Assembly: GCA_902538525.1 (NCBI GenBank)
Contig: CACBFA010000006.1
Location: 1-45,580, forward strand
Reading direction: 5' to 3'
DNA length: 45,580 nucleotides
From: an uncultured Pelagibacteraceae bacterium
GTDB lineage: Bacteria > Pseudomonadota > Alphaproteobacteria > Pelagibacterales > Pelagibacteraceae
Part shown: positions 18,554 through 27,480 of the stretch, piece by piece
How positions within the stretch are numbered: the first letter of the stretch is position 1
Layout: each line of letters starts with the position of its first letter
Position numbers and translations under genes: made by a program
Notes under the pieces: model-generated
The model's database searches: none
Told to the model about the DNA's origin: nothing
The model's input: only the letters and a program-made list of their open reading frames with translations

Positions 18554-19570
18554 ATGAATAAATTTAAATCAATTTATAAAGCTATTATTAGCTTAACATT
18601 TATTTTTTCATTTGTTCTTACTTCAACAGCTGCTTTTTCAGAGATAGTTGGACGATTATCTGTTCACTGGAGTCCTAAACACCACAGTGCAAAACATGCA
18701 CAAATTTTTGCAGATGAAGTTAATAAAAGAGCAAAGGGAAAATTAAAAATAGAAGTTTATCCATCTAAACAATTGTTTGGAATTAGAGAAGTAATGGGAG
18801 CAGTAACTTCTGGTGCAGTTGAACTTGGAGGTATTGTTGGAGTAGTAAGTTTTCCACCAATTAATAAAAACTTTAATGTTGCTTCATTTCCAGGTTTGTT
18901 TAATTCATGGGAACAACAAAGAGGTTTCTTTCAAAACTCACCAAAAGGAAAAGAAATTTGGGGTGAATTGACTAAAAAAACTAATTCAACATTAGTTATG
19001 TATAACCCTGTTGGACCTGTAATGACTTTTTCAAGTGCTAAAGAATTAACAGGTATAGATGCTATGAAAGGTCTGAAGGCTAGAAGACTTTTAAAAAGTG
19101 AAGAGCCTATGTGGGATGCTTTAGGAGCAAATAGAGTATCTTTACCAACTGGTGAAGTTTATACTTCATTACAAACTGGGATGATTGACACTATTAATAG
19201 TCCTCCAGGAAGTATCGAAGCATATAGCTGGTGGGAGTTTTTAAAATACGCTCAAAAGCCTTATCAATATTATGCTGATGCATATATTATGGCTAACTCA
19301 ACTTGGTTTAATAGTCTGTCTCCAGACTTACAAAAAATCATAATGGATGTTGGAAAAGAAATTGGAAAAAGATCAACTGACTTAATTATGGATACTGGAG
19401 AAAGCACTCTTAAAAAATTCCAAGAAAGAGGTGGGGTTGTTACTACACTTTCAGGAGCTGAAAAAGCTAAGTTTGACAAGCTTATGAAAGATGAAGTAAT
19501 GCCAGCAATGGCTAAAATGATTGATGCTGATGCTTTAGAAGCAGCACAGGCATATGCCAAAAGTAATTAG
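18554..19570 (+). CDS. TRAP transporter periplasmic binding protein (DctP family)
   Basis: A 338-residue solute-binding protein with a signal peptide (hydrophobic residues 8-28, cleavage after about AFS). The family hallmarks are present: GLKARRLLKSEEP, where the first Arg normally pairs with the ligand carboxylate, and LPTGEVYTSLQTGMIDTINS. A Shine-Dalgarno GAGAGGA (18544-18550) precedes the ATG. Substrates of this family are mostly carboxylates or sulfonates; which one cannot be read from sequence. It forms an operon with the two membrane subunits downstream. Confidence 0.94.
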   Translation: MNKFKSIYKAIISLTFIFSFVLTSTAAFSEIVGRLSVHWSPKHHSAKHAQIFADEVNKRAKGKLKIEVYPSKQLFGIREVMGAVTSGAVELGGIVGVVSFPPINKNFNVASFPGLFNSWEQQRGFFQNSPKGKEIWGELTKKTNSTLVMYNPVGPVMTFSSAKELTGIDAMKGLKARRLLKSEEPMWDALGANRVSLPTGEVYTSLQTGMIDTINSPPGSIEAYSWWEFLKYAQKPYQYYADAYIMANSTWFNSLSPDLQKIIMDVGKEIGKRSTDLIMDTGESTLKKFQERGGVVTTLSGAEKAKFDKLMKDEVMPAMAKMIDADALEAAQAYAKSN

Positions 19571-19598
19571 AAGGAGTTAAACTTTTTCTATAAAGATT

Positions 19599-20093
19599 AT
19601 GAGGACATTGCGAGCTATTAATAATTTGCTAGCAAAAGCTGCAATTTCGCTCGCAATGTTCATCGTCTTTTTAATGGTGGCAGCTCTAGCTTTAAGCGCC
19701 ACAACAAGATTTATTACAGGTACAGGATTTGCATGGTTTATTGAATTACCACCCGTAATGGTGAGTTGGTTGGTATTTCCATTACTTGGTCCTTTATTGA
19801 AACAAGGACAACACATTAAAGTAGATTTTCTAAGTCACTATTTGTCAGAAAAATCAAAAAATATTATTGGCACAATTGTAAATTTAATAGCTTTAATTTC
19901 TGCATGCGTATTCTTTAAGGCAGGAGTTGATGCAACAACAATGTATTACAATTTAGGACAAATGATGGAATTAGAAATTAATATTCCTATTTGGTGGATG
20001 TTTTTAGCTTTTCCAGTTGGTTTTTTAATTTTAGCATTAACATCATTAGAGCTAATTTTAGATAATTTTAAAAAACTTATAAGGAAAGAATAA
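19599..20093 (+). CDS. TRAP transporter small membrane subunit (DctQ family)
   Basis: A 164-residue protein with four membrane helices, the normal architecture for DctQ. The segment WFIELPPVMVSWLVFPLLGPLL and the KQGQHIKVDFL stretch between helices 2 and 3 are typical. The stop TAA directly abuts the ATG of the large subunit. The nearest Shine-Dalgarno (AAGGAG, 19571-19576) is 22 bases upstream of the start, longer than usual, so either a small hairpin closes the distance or another initiation mode is used. Confidence 0.92.
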   Translation: MRTLRAINNLLAKAAISLAMFIVFLMVAALALSATTRFITGTGFAWFIELPPVMVSWLVFPLLGPLLKQGQHIKVDFLSHYLSEKSKNIIGTIVNLIALISACVFFKAGVDATTMYYNLGQMMELEINIPIWWMFLAFPVGFLILALTSLELILDNFKKLIRKE

Positions 20094-21359
20094 ATGTTTG
20101 GTCTAGCTTTTATTATTTCTCTTGTAACATTAGTTATCTCAGTTCCAATATTTTTAGTTTTTGGTTTAGGAAGTTCTTTAGCTGCAATTGCTGGATTAAA
20201 TTTACCTTGGTCAGTTCTGATTCAAGTTTCATTTGGTGCATTAACAAAACATGTTCTTATCGCTGTTCCACTATTTATTTTTACTGGTATGGCTATGTTA
20301 AAAGGAGGCGCTGCATCAAGACTAGTAAAGTTTACAACAACACTTGTTGGACATTGGCCAGGTGGATTGGGTGTTGCTATGGTTATTGCGATGGGTTTCT
20401 TTGCAGCTTTTTGTGGATCAATACTTGCAGCAATCACTGCTGTTGGAACAATCATGATGCCAAAGATGATTGAACAAGGTTATCCAACTCCATTTGTTGT
20501 GGTACTAGCAGCCTCTGCTGCTCTATTAGAGGCATTGATACCTCCGTCTAATGCAGCCATACTATTTAGTGCTCTAACTAATGTACCTGTATCAAAAACC
20601 TTTGCTGCAGGTGTTATACCAGGCTTAGTTCTCCTTGTTTTGATGGTGCTTCTAGTTTTGTTTAAATGCAGGCATATTAGAACAGATGAAAAGGCTTCTT
20701 TTAAAGAGAGGATAAGTTCTTTCATAGCTGCATTACCAGCATTGATAACACCAGTGATAATTTTAGGTGGAATTTATGCAGGAATACTAACTCCATCTGA
20801 ATCTGCTGCTGTTGCAGGAGTATATGCAGTTTTAATTGGATTTTTAATTTACCGTGAACTTACTTTTTCATCTTTAATGAGCTGTTTAAAGGAAACTGCA
20901 ATCATCACAGCAGTTATTTTTGCAATTATAGCTACTGCTACATTCTTAAGTGTAGTTTTAACTTACACTCAAGCTCCTCAAAAAATTATTACTTTCTTCA
21001 CAGATAAAGGTGTGAGCGTAAATCTGTTTTGGATAATGCTTGGAGCAATTTGTTTAATTCTTGGAACATTTATTGAAATTGTTCCTGTATTTTATTTAAC
21101 AGTTCCAATTTTTGCAGCAATCACATTATCGTTCAATCAAAGTTTACTTCATCTTTATGTAGTGTTTGTTGCATTTGCGGGAATAGGAATGATAACACCC
21201 CCCGTATGCGTTGGTATTTATACAGCTGCAGGTGTGATCAAAGAAAACCCTGCCAAAGCTTTTAAAGAAGTTCCTTTGTTTACAATCGTTGGTATAATTT
21301 ATGGAATACTAATGATACTATTTCCAATATTCTCTACCTGGTTACCTAGTAAATTATAA
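20094..21359 (+). CDS. TRAP transporter large membrane subunit (DctM family)
   Basis: A 421-residue inner-membrane permease with about 12 helices, the sodium-coupled channel of the TRAP system. Family motifs: FAAFCGSILAAITAVGTIMMPKM in the first half, IPPSNAAILFSA, and GMITPPVCVGIYTAAGV near the end, the two re-entrant loop motifs that bind sodium. Length and order (P-Q-M) are standard. The tail-to-tail neighbour is the small gene that ends the his operon, 12 bases away. Confidence 0.95.
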   Translation: MFGLAFIISLVTLVISVPIFLVFGLGSSLAAIAGLNLPWSVLIQVSFGALTKHVLIAVPLFIFTGMAMLKGGAASRLVKFTTTLVGHWPGGLGVAMVIAMGFFAAFCGSILAAITAVGTIMMPKMIEQGYPTPFVVVLAASAALLEALIPPSNAAILFSALTNVPVSKTFAAGVIPGLVLLVLMVLLVLFKCRHIRTDEKASFKERISSFIAALPALITPVIILGGIYAGILTPSESAAVAGVYAVLIGFLIYRELTFSSLMSCLKETAIITAVIFAIIATATFLSVVLTYTQAPQKIITFFTDKGVSVNLFWIMLGAICLILGTFIEIVPVFYLTVPIFAAITLSFNQSLLHLYVVFVAFAGIGMITPPVCVGIYTAAGVIKENPAKAFKEVPLFTIVGIIYGILMILFPIFSTWLPSKL

Positions 21360-21371
21360 ATATCAAATAGA

Positions 21372-21515
21372 TTAAAAGAAGAAATGATAAATTAGTAAAC
21401 CAAATAAAATTCCCTTGATAAATGATATCCAAGCAAGACCATATTCAGAAACACCGAGTTTTTTCTTCCACCATTGAATTTGTCTTTTTTCAAAACTTAT
21501 ATAGCTTTTGATCAT
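21372..21515 (-). CDS. Very small membrane protein (47 aa) at end of his operon
   Basis: A 47-residue reading frame. It starts MIKSYISFEKRQIQWWKKKL, a basic, Trp-rich stretch, and ends with a hydrophobic helix (about residues 27-47) finishing in HFFF. Its ATG overlaps the stop of the 165-residue gene upstream as ATGA (21512-21515), the same coupling pattern used by real genes across this window, and it nearly fills the gap before dctM's stop. This supports it being translated. Function is unknown. Confidence 0.6.
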   Translation of the reverse strand: MIKSYISFEKRQIQWWKKKLGVSEYGLAWISFIKGILFGLLIYHFFF

Positions 21516-22009
21516 GATTTTTTAACAATTTGATCAAATTTCTTAATGTAATTTAAATATTGTTCATTTAAAACAGAATTTTCTTTTTTAGCTTTTTTTT
21601 CATCATAATCCATTGCAGCAAGTTTCTTAATTAATTTCTCTTGATTTTTTTCACCCATAATCAAATCGTTCATTTTACTCGTGCTAGTTTTATACTTTGT
21701 CTTTACACTCTCGTCAAAATTAGCAAAATACATGTAACAGGTTCTAACGTTGGCAATTAAATTTTTATCTGTAATACTTTTTGCTGCCATTATACTAGAT
21801 AATTCTAAGTATCTTTTTTCGTATCTAAGTAATTTAGGATTGTAAATAACATGGCTATCAAATTTAGTTCCATCTTCCAACATTTCGTCACCTGCAATAA
21901 TTGCTCCCCAATATGGGACCAATTTTCTCCAATTGTTTTTGATATAATCAGCATCATCATTACTTTTTGTGACTTTTTTTTTCTTTCTTAAAAAATCAAA
22001 AAATCCCAT
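21512..22009 (-). CDS. Hypothetical protein downstream of hisE
   Basis: A 165-residue soluble, charged protein beginning MGFFDFLRKKKK and ending with a lysine-rich helical tail. No signal peptide, membrane helix or known motif is visible. It contains a WRKLVPYWGAIIAGDEMLEDG block that looks structured. It starts 4 bases after hisE and is coupled to the 47-residue gene after it, so it is part of the his transcript, but nothing points to a histidine-pathway function. Rhizobial his clusters often end in coaA at this position; this is not coaA. Confidence 0.78.
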   Translation of the reverse strand: MGFFDFLRKKKKVTKSNDDADYIKNNWRKLVPYWGAIIAGDEMLEDGTKFDSHVIYNPKLLRYEKRYLELSSIMAAKSITDKNLIANVRTCYMYFANFDESVKTKYKTSTSKMNDLIMGEKNQEKLIKKLAAMDYDEKKAKKENSVLNEQYLNYIKKFDQIVKKS

Positions 22010-22013
22010 ATTT

Positions 22014-22286
22014 TTATTTTTTTCTTCTATTTAGTTCTTCCATTACTTCTTCAATTTTTATACCACTTTTTTCAAGATACATGATTAAGTGATATAAAAC
22101 ATCTGCTGCTTCGTGGATTTTGTTAGAGTCTTGTTCTACAGCTTCTATAAGTTCATTTATTTCTTCTAAGACTTTTTCTTTTGCTAAAGACTTATCTTCT
22201 AAAAGCTTATTAGTGTATGAGCCTTCAACAGGATTACTTTTTCGCTCTCTTGCAAGGCTAACGAGATCTTCTAATATCTTTAACAT
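22014..22286 (-). CDS. hisE: Phosphoribosyl-ATP pyrophosphatase
   Basis: A 90-residue MazG-like pyrophosphatase for step 2 of histidine synthesis. It has the four-helix pattern with SYTNKLLEDKSLAKEKVLEEINELIEA and the metal-binding EAADVLYHLIMYL block (E-x-x-D). HisI is a separate protein not in the window. One base separates it from the hisF stop. Confidence 0.95.
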   Translation of the reverse strand: MLKILEDLVSLARERKSNPVEGSYTNKLLEDKSLAKEKVLEEINELIEAVEQDSNKIHEAADVLYHLIMYLEKSGIKIEEVMEELNRRKK

Positions 22287-22287
22287 T

Positions 22288-23040
22288 CTAAATCCTAACA
22301 GGTATATCTTTTGAAGCCAAATATTGCTTAGCTTCGTTTACTGAATAAGTACCATAATGGAATATAGATGCAGCTAAAACAGCACTTGCACCTGATTTTA
22401 TTCCATCTACTAAATGATCTAAAGTTCCAACTCCACCTGATGCAATAACTGGAATATTAACCATAGATGAAATCTTTTGCATCAATTCAATATCATATCC
22501 TGACTGAGTTCCATCTTTATCCATAGAGGTCACTAATAACTCTCCAGCACCACATTTTTCCATTTTAGAAGCAAATTCTAATGCATTTATGCCAGTTGGA
22601 TTTCTTCCCCCATGAGTAAAGATTTCCCATCCATCTTCTTTTCTCTTTGCATCAATTGCAACAACAATGCACTGTGATCCAAATTTTCTAGAGCTATCTT
22701 CGACAACTTTTGAATTTTGAACAGCTGCTGTATTGATTGATACTTTATCAGCCCCGCAATTAAGTAATTTGTTTATATCATCAATACTTCTAACACCACC
22801 ACCAACAGTTAAAGGTACAAAACATTTCTTAGAAGTTTTCTCTACCACTTCATAAATAGTATCTCTATTTTCATTTGAAGCAGTAATATCTAAAAAGCAA
22901 ATTTCATCTGCTCCGCCATCACTATAAATTTTTGCTTGTTCCACAGGGTCTCCTGCATCTTTTAAATCTACAAAGTTAATACCTTTTACAACACGACCAT
23001 TTTTAACATCTAAACAAGGTATAATTCTATTTTTAAGCAT
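22288..23040 (-). CDS. hisF: Imidazole glycerol phosphate synthase, cyclase subunit
   Basis: A 250-residue TIM barrel that joins PRFAR with ammonia from HisH to give IGP and AICAR. The N-terminal [16 protein letters not shown] carries the catalytic Asp; the phosphate-binding [14 protein letters not shown] and [12 protein letters not shown] are intact. It overlaps hisA by 8 bases. The AICAR it releases feeds purH, also in this window. Confidence 0.97.
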   Translation of the reverse strand: MLKNRIIPCLDVKNGRVVKGINFVDLKDAGDPVEQAKIYSDGGADEICFLDITASNENRDTIYEVVEKTSKKCFVPLTVGGGVRSIDDINKLLNCGADKVSINTAAVQNSKVVEDSSRKFGSQCIVVAIDAKRKEDGWEIFTHGGRNPTGINALEFASKMEKCGAGELLVTSMDKDGTQSGYDIELMQKISSMVNIPVIASGGVGTLDHLVDGIKSGASAVLAASIFHYGTYSVNEAKQYLASKDIPVRI

Positions 23041-23752
23041 CTATTTCTTTTGCAAGTTCATCTAACTTTATATCTCCATCGTATATAGCTTTTCCAACTA
23101 TAACACCTTCGATATTATTTAATTTTTTAGCCCTTTTAATATCAGTAATTGATGAAACACCACCCGATATAACTACTGGACAATTAGAAATATCTGCCAC
23201 TTTTTGTGTTTCTTCAAAATTTGGACTTTGCTTTGTCCCATCTCTATTAATATCTGTGTAAATAATTCTACTAACTCCTGAATTATTTACCTTTTTTAGA
23301 TATTCGGTTGTCAGTTTGTCTGACTCTTCTGTCCAGCCTGAGATTGCAAGATGACCATCTTTAGCATCTAAACCTAGTGCAATTTGATTTTGAAATTTTT
23401 TACATGCTTCTTCTAAAAATTTTCTATCTTTAATGGCAGCACTTCCTAAAATTACTTTTTCAACACCAGCATCGATGTATTTTTGAATAGTTTCATAATT
23501 TCTTATGCCACCTCCTATTTCAATCTTAAGATCAAATTTTCCAATAATATCTTGAATAATATCAATATTAATCGGCTCCCCGGTTAATGCGCCATCCAGA
23601 TCGACTATATGTAAATTTTTAAATCCATTGTCTTTATATTTTCCAGCTTGCTCCACAGGAGACATGTCATATTCAGTTTTATTTTCAAAATCGCCTTTGA
23701 TTAATCTAACGCACTTTTTATCTTTAATATCTATTGCAGGAAAAATTTTCAT
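23033..23752 (-). CDS. hisA: ProFAR isomerase
   Basis: A 239-residue TIM barrel that isomerises ProFAR to PRFAR, the substrate of HisF/HisH. Motifs: [14 protein letters not shown] with catalytic Asp, [22 protein letters not shown] with the second catalytic Asp, and [12 protein letters not shown]. Its ATG overlaps the stop of the tiny lipoprotein gene by 4 bases. Confidence 0.97.
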   Translation of the reverse strand: MKIFPAIDIKDKKCVRLIKGDFENKTEYDMSPVEQAGKYKDNGFKNLHIVDLDGALTGEPINIDIIQDIIGKFDLKIEIGGGIRNYETIQKYIDAGVEKVILGSAAIKDRKFLEEACKKFQNQIALGLDAKDGHLAISGWTEESDKLTTEYLKKVNNSGVSRIIYTDINRDGTKQSPNFEETQKVADISNCPVVISGGVSSITDIKRAKKLNNIEGVIVGKAIYDGDIKLDELAKEIDA

Positions 23753-23880
23753 TTTAACTTTACCTTAGCTTCGCTAGACATATTCATATTATTTAAATTA
23801 TCTTTCTTATTTTTTTTTAAATTATTTGGGTTCTGGCATGCAAATAACAGAAAGAATATTATTAATAAGTAATATTTCAT
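23749..23880 (-). CDS. Small predicted lipoprotein (43 aa) inside the his operon
   Basis: A 43-codon reading frame from ATG (23880-23878) to TGA (23751-23749). The peptide begins MKYYLLIIFFLLFAC, a short hydrophobic signal with a lipobox (LFAC), then QNPNN and a lysine- and asparagine-rich tail of about 25 residues. The first base of the ATG follows the hisH stop by one base, and its stop overlaps the hisA start as ATGA. Exact fit between two his genes argues for a real gene. The role is unknown; an entericidin-like or stress lipoprotein is possible but unsupported. Confidence 0.65.
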   Translation of the reverse strand: MKYYLLIIFFLLFACQNPNNLKKNKKDNLNNMNMSSEAKVKLK

Positions 23881-23881
23881 T

Positions 23882-24508
23882 TTACAAATTTATAAAATTA
23901 TTAATTATTTTAAGTCCTAACTTATCACTTTTTTCTGGGTGGAATTGAGTTCCAAATATATTTTCTTTTTCTACTGCACAAACTATATTTGATGCATAAT
24001 CTGTTGTTGCAGCAGTGACTGAATTATCATTAGGAACGAATTCGTAACTGTGCACAAAATACATATGAGAATTGTTTTCTATATCTTTAAAAATTTTACT
24101 ATCTTTAACAATATTTATTTGATTCCAGCCGATATGAGGAAGTTTAAATTTTCCGTTTTGATTATCAATTTTAGATACTTTACCAGAAATCCAACCCAAT
24201 CCTTTTGTTTCAACTTCTTCATAACCAATATCTGCAAACATTTGAAGCCCTACGCAAATTCCCAAGAGAGGTTTTTTACTATATAACGCAAACTCGCTTA
24301 GAGCGTCTATTAAGCCATTTATGCCATTTAAACCGTCTATACAGCTCTTAAAGGATCCCTGCCCTGGCAAAACTACCTTATCACTAGATTTAATTTTATT
24401 TAAATCTGAGGTTACTTCGATATTAACTTTATCTTTAGCAACTTCCTTAAAGGAGTTAATTACAGAACTAATATTACCCGATTTATAGTCAACAATTGTG
24501 ACGTCCAT
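23882..24508 (-). CDS. hisH: Imidazole glycerol phosphate synthase, glutaminase subunit
   Basis: A 208-residue class I glutamine amidotransferase that feeds ammonia to HisF. The nucleophile elbow is LGICVGLQMFAD, and the His-Glu pair lies in FGTQFHPEKS near the C-terminus. The frame stays open upstream into hisB for another 33 codons, but the family starts with MDVTIVDYKSGN, so the ATG at 24508-24506, 5 bases after the hisB stop, is chosen. Confidence 0.96.
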   Translation of the reverse strand: MDVTIVDYKSGNISSVINSFKEVAKDKVNIEVTSDLNKIKSSDKVVLPGQGSFKSCIDGLNGINGLIDALSEFALYSKKPLLGICVGLQMFADIGYEEVETKGLGWISGKVSKIDNQNGKFKLPHIGWNQINIVKDSKIFKDIENNSHMYFVHSYEFVPNDNSVTAATTDYASNIVCAVEKENIFGTQFHPEKSDKLGLKIINNFINL

Positions 24509-24513
24509 TAATC

Positions 24514-25104
24514 TTATAAAGAGCCCTTTGTCGAAGGAATTGTACTTTTGTTCCTTGGATCCAATTCTAATGCAGCTCTTAAAGTTCTTGCCAAACCTTT
24601 GTAACAAGACTCTATGATGTGGTGACTATTATCACCATAAATATTTTCAACGTGCAAAGTAATTCCAGCAGCTTGTGAAAATGCTTGGAACCACTCTTTA
24701 AATAATTCGGTGTCCATCTCGCCAAGTTTTTCAACTTTTAATTTTACATTCCAAATCAAATAAGGTCTGTTAGAAACATCTATTGCAACTCTTGTTAATG
24801 TTTCATCCATTGGTAACAGAATGTGAGCATATCTTTTAATGCCTACAAATTTTTTTGAAGCTTTCTTTAAACATTCTCCAATAGCAATTCCAGTATCTTC
24901 TGTTGTATGGTGAAGATCAATGTGTGTGTCACCTTTAGCTTTAACAGTTAAATCCATTGATGAGTGTTTGGATAACTGCTCGAGCATGTGGTCTAAAAAA
25001 CCTATTCCTGTGTCAACTTTGTACTTACCTTTGCCATCAATATTAAGGTCAACACTGATATTGGTTTCTTTTGTTTTTCTAGCAATTTTTGCTTTTCTTT
25101 TCAT
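24514..25104 (-). CDS. hisB: Imidazoleglycerol-phosphate dehydratase
   Basis: A 196-residue monofunctional dehydratase (no HAD phosphatase domain). The two metal-binding repeats are [18 protein letters not shown] and [19 protein letters not shown]. It is first in the his operon and divergent from hslV across 90 bases; a TATAAT on the minus strand (25139-25134) is a candidate -10, though no good -35 was found. Confidence 0.97.
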   Translation of the reverse strand: MKRKAKIARKTKETNISVDLNIDGKGKYKVDTGIGFLDHMLEQLSKHSSMDLTVKAKGDTHIDLHHTTEDTGIAIGECLKKASKKFVGIKRYAHILLPMDETLTRVAIDVSNRPYLIWNVKLKVEKLGEMDTELFKEWFQAFSQAAGITLHVENIYGDNSHHIIESCYKGLARTLRAALELDPRNKSTIPSTKGSL

Positions 25105-25159
25105 AATCTAAATTAGGTATATAGGTATTTTTGATTATATCAATAATACTAAGACTGGT

Positions 25160-25187
25160 CTTGAACTATTTAAATTCATATCCATTT
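25160..25187 (+). promoter_or_regulatory. Heat-shock (RpoH-type) promoter of hslVU
   Basis: CTTGAAC at 25160-25166 and TCCATTT at 25181-25187 with a 14-base spacer match the sigma-32 pattern (CTTGAA, 11-16 bases, CCCATNT) except at one position of the -10. hslVU is a standard RpoH target. The -10 ends 7 bases before the hslV ATG, so transcription would begin at or next to the start codon. Confidence 0.72.
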
Positions 25188-25194
25188 ATAGTCT

Positions 25195-25710
25195 ATGACA
25201 ACAATTGTACTTGTAAGAAAAAATAATGACGTGGTTGTGGCCAGTGATGGTCAAGTTAGTATGGGTAATACTGTAATTAAGAAAACTGCTAACAAAGTTC
25301 GTAAAATTGAGAAAAGAAATGTGATCGCAGGTTTTGCAGGATCAACGGCAGATGCGCTTACTTTGTTTGAGAGACTAGAGTCAAAACTTGAAAAACATGC
25401 AGGGAACCTGACAAGAGCTGCTGTAGAATTAGCAAAAGATTGGCGTACAGATAAATATTTAAGAAGATTAGAAGCTTTAATGGCAATAGGCGATAAAGAA
25501 AAAAGTTTTATAATTTCTGGAACAGGTGATGTTCTTGAACCAGAAGGTGATGTTATTGGAATTGGTTCAGGTGGTAATTATGCTTTGGCAGCTGCAAAGG
25601 TATTAATGGATACAGAGATGTCTGCAGAGGAAATTGCAAAAAAATCAATTAAAGTTGCATCTGATATTTGTGTATTTACCAATGACAATCTTAGTATGGA
25701 GAAAATATAA
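25195..25710 (+). CDS. hslV: ATP-dependent protease subunit HslV
   Basis: A 171-residue threonine protease forming the double hexameric core of HslUV. After Met removal Thr2 is the nucleophile ([10 protein letters not shown]), and the [14 protein letters not shown] and [11 protein letters not shown] blocks are typical. It is shorter at the N-terminus than E. coli HslV by one or two residues only. No Shine-Dalgarno is visible before the ATG, consistent with a leaderless transcript. Its stop shares one base with hslU (TAATG). Confidence 0.97.
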   Translation: MTTIVLVRKNNDVVVASDGQVSMGNTVIKKTANKVRKIEKRNVIAGFAGSTADALTLFERLESKLEKHAGNLTRAAVELAKDWRTDKYLRRLEALMAIGDKEKSFIISGTGDVLEPEGDVIGIGSGGNYALAAAKVLMDTEMSAEEIAKKSIKVASDICVFTNDNLSMEKI

Positions 25711-27077
25711 TGGAAAAATCAAATGTTACATCTTTTCCAAAAGGCAAAGTTGCAAAAGAGAAGACTACAATTTCAAATTCATTATCACCAAGAGAAATTG
25801 TTTCAGAATTAGACAGATTCGTTGTTGGGCAAAATAAAGCTAAAAGGGCTGTTGCTATCGCTTTAAGAAATAGATGGAGAAGACAAGCATTAGAAGATGA
25901 TATGAAAGATGAAGTTCTTCCAAAAAATATTTTAATGATTGGACCAACTGGTGTTGGTAAAACTGAAATCTCAAGAAGACTCTCAAAATTAGCAGAAGCA
26001 CCCTTTGTAAAAGTTGAGGCTACAAGATTTACAGAAGTAGGATATGTGGGACGTGATGTAGAACAAATTGTAAGAGATTTATTAGAAATCGCAATTGCAA
26101 TGGAAAAAGTTAAGAAAAGAAAAGAAGTTCATGCTCAAGCACAAAAATTAGCTGAAGATCGAGTATTAGATGCTCTAGTTGGTAACAAAGCAAGTGTTGC
26201 AACAAGAGAGAGTTTTAGAAAAAGACTAAGAGATGGAGATCTAGATGATAATGAAATTGAAATAGCTGTTAACGAGTCTAATCAAATGCCATCATTTGAG
26301 ATACCTGGAATGCCTGGTGCAAATGTTGGAATGATAAATATCTCTGACATGCTTGGGAAATCTATAGGTCAAAAGCCAAAAAAAAAGAAAATGTCAGTAA
26401 AAGAATCTCATGAAATATTAATAAACGAAGAGTCTGATAAACTTATTGAGCAAGATAAAATTATAAAATCAGCAAAAGATTCGACAGAAAATAATGGTAT
26501 AGTTTTCTTAGACGAGATCGATAAAATTTCAGCAAGAACAGATAGAGTTGGTGGAGATGTTTCAAGAGAAGGTGTGCAAAGAGATTTATTACCATTAATA
26601 GAAGGTACAACGGTTAGCACCAAATATGGACCTGTTAAAACTGATCATATTTTATTTATTGCGTCAGGAGCTTTTCAGTTAGCAAAACCCTCTGATCTTT
26701 TGCCAGAATTACAAGGTAGACTCCCTATAAGAGTTGAATTAGACGCTTTAAACAGTGAGGATTTTATAAGAATATTGAAAGAGCCAGATAACAGTTTAAT
26801 AAAACAATACAAAGCACTTTTAAAAACAGAAAATGTAGATTTAGAATTTACAGAGGATGGAATTAATACAATTGCTCATATTGCGAGTGAAGTCAATTCC
26901 TCTGTAGAAAATATAGGCGCAAGAAGATTGCATACAATTATAGAACGCGTTTTAGATGAAATTAGTTTTACAGCTACAGACAGAGCTGGTGAAAAAATAA
27001 CTGTTGATGGAAAATATATCAAAGATAATATTGGTGAATTAGTAAAAGACACTGATTTATCAAAGTTTATTTTATAG
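25710..27077 (+). CDS. hslU: AAA+ unfoldase HslU
   Basis: A 455-residue ClpX-class ATPase that unfolds substrates for HslV. Walker A is [14 protein letters not shown] near residue 80, the pore loop is GYVGRD, Walker B is [10 protein letters not shown], and sensor 2 is in [14 protein letters not shown]. The C-terminal LSKFIL tail inserts into HslV. The I-domain (about residues 140-230) is present, including the [13 protein letters not shown] stretch. Its last 11 bases overlap the convergent smr gene. Confidence 0.98.
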   Translation: MEKSNVTSFPKGKVAKEKTTISNSLSPREIVSELDRFVVGQNKAKRAVAIALRNRWRRQALEDDMKDEVLPKNILMIGPTGVGKTEISRRLSKLAEAPFVKVEATRFTEVGYVGRDVEQIVRDLLEIAIAMEKVKKRKEVHAQAQKLAEDRVLDALVGNKASVATRESFRKRLRDGDLDDNEIEIAVNESNQMPSFEIPGMPGANVGMINISDMLGKSIGQKPKKKKMSVKESHEILINEESDKLIEQDKIIKSAKDSTENNGIVFLDEIDKISARTDRVGGDVSREGVQRDLLPLIEGTTVSTKYGPVKTDHILFIASGAFQLAKPSDLLPELQGRLPIRVELDALNSEDFIRILKEPDNSLIKQYKALLKTENVDLEFTEDGINTIAHIASEVNSSVENIGARRLHTIIERVLDEISFTATDRAGEKITVDGKYIKDNIGELVKDTDLSKFIL

Positions 27078-27480
27078 TTTTAAGAAAAATATCAAAATTA
27101 CCTTTTGAAGGACTGTTTACAGAATTAAAATCAATTTTAATTATTTTTTTCATCAATTCAGAATTATTTTTTATATATTCAGGAACAGAATGTTTTAAAA
27201 TACTAAGATCTGAAGATTGATATGGGTCATCTATATTTTTTGACCTCATTCCCTTTCCAGTAATCACATTTATTTTTTTAACACCATCTAGAAAAGAGTT
27301 TTCAATAAATCTTGAAATTTCTTTATTAGCTTCCTCAAGTGTGTATCCATGTAAATCAATTGATCTAACCATAATCTTATTATTTAGTGGATGATCTATA
27401 TCTTTACTCTGAATTTTGTCAGAACTATCTATAAAATTCTGCCAATCTTTTTTATCTTTGTCTGAAAGCTTATTTGTCAA
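27067..27480 (-). CDS. Smr-domain protein
   Basis: A 137-residue protein with a C-terminal Smr (small MutS-related) domain. It shows the DxH signature [11 protein letters not shown] and [10 protein letters not shown]. Stand-alone Smr proteins bind and often cut nucleic acid, and some act in ribosome rescue. It is joined to timA by a 4-base overlap. Many alphaproteobacteria carry mltA between these two genes; here it is absent. Confidence 0.92.
   Translation of the reverse strand: MTNKLSDKDKKDWQNFIDSSDKIQSKDIDHPLNNKIMVRSIDLHGYTLEEANKEISRFIENSFLDGVKKINVITGKGMRSKNIDDPYQSSDLSILKHSVPEYIKNNSELMKKIIKIDFNSVNSPSKGNFDIFLKTIK

Noticed and set aside
19571-19598. Missing small gene between dctP and dctQ suggested by a distant Shine-Dalgarno
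   Set aside because: No ATG, GTG or TTG at workable spacing after AAGGAG; 22 bases to dctQ is long but no other frame fits.
24509-24607. 33-codon N-terminal extension of hisH into hisB
   Set aside because: The HisH family starts at MDVTIVDYKSGN; the extension is the other-frame reading of hisB.
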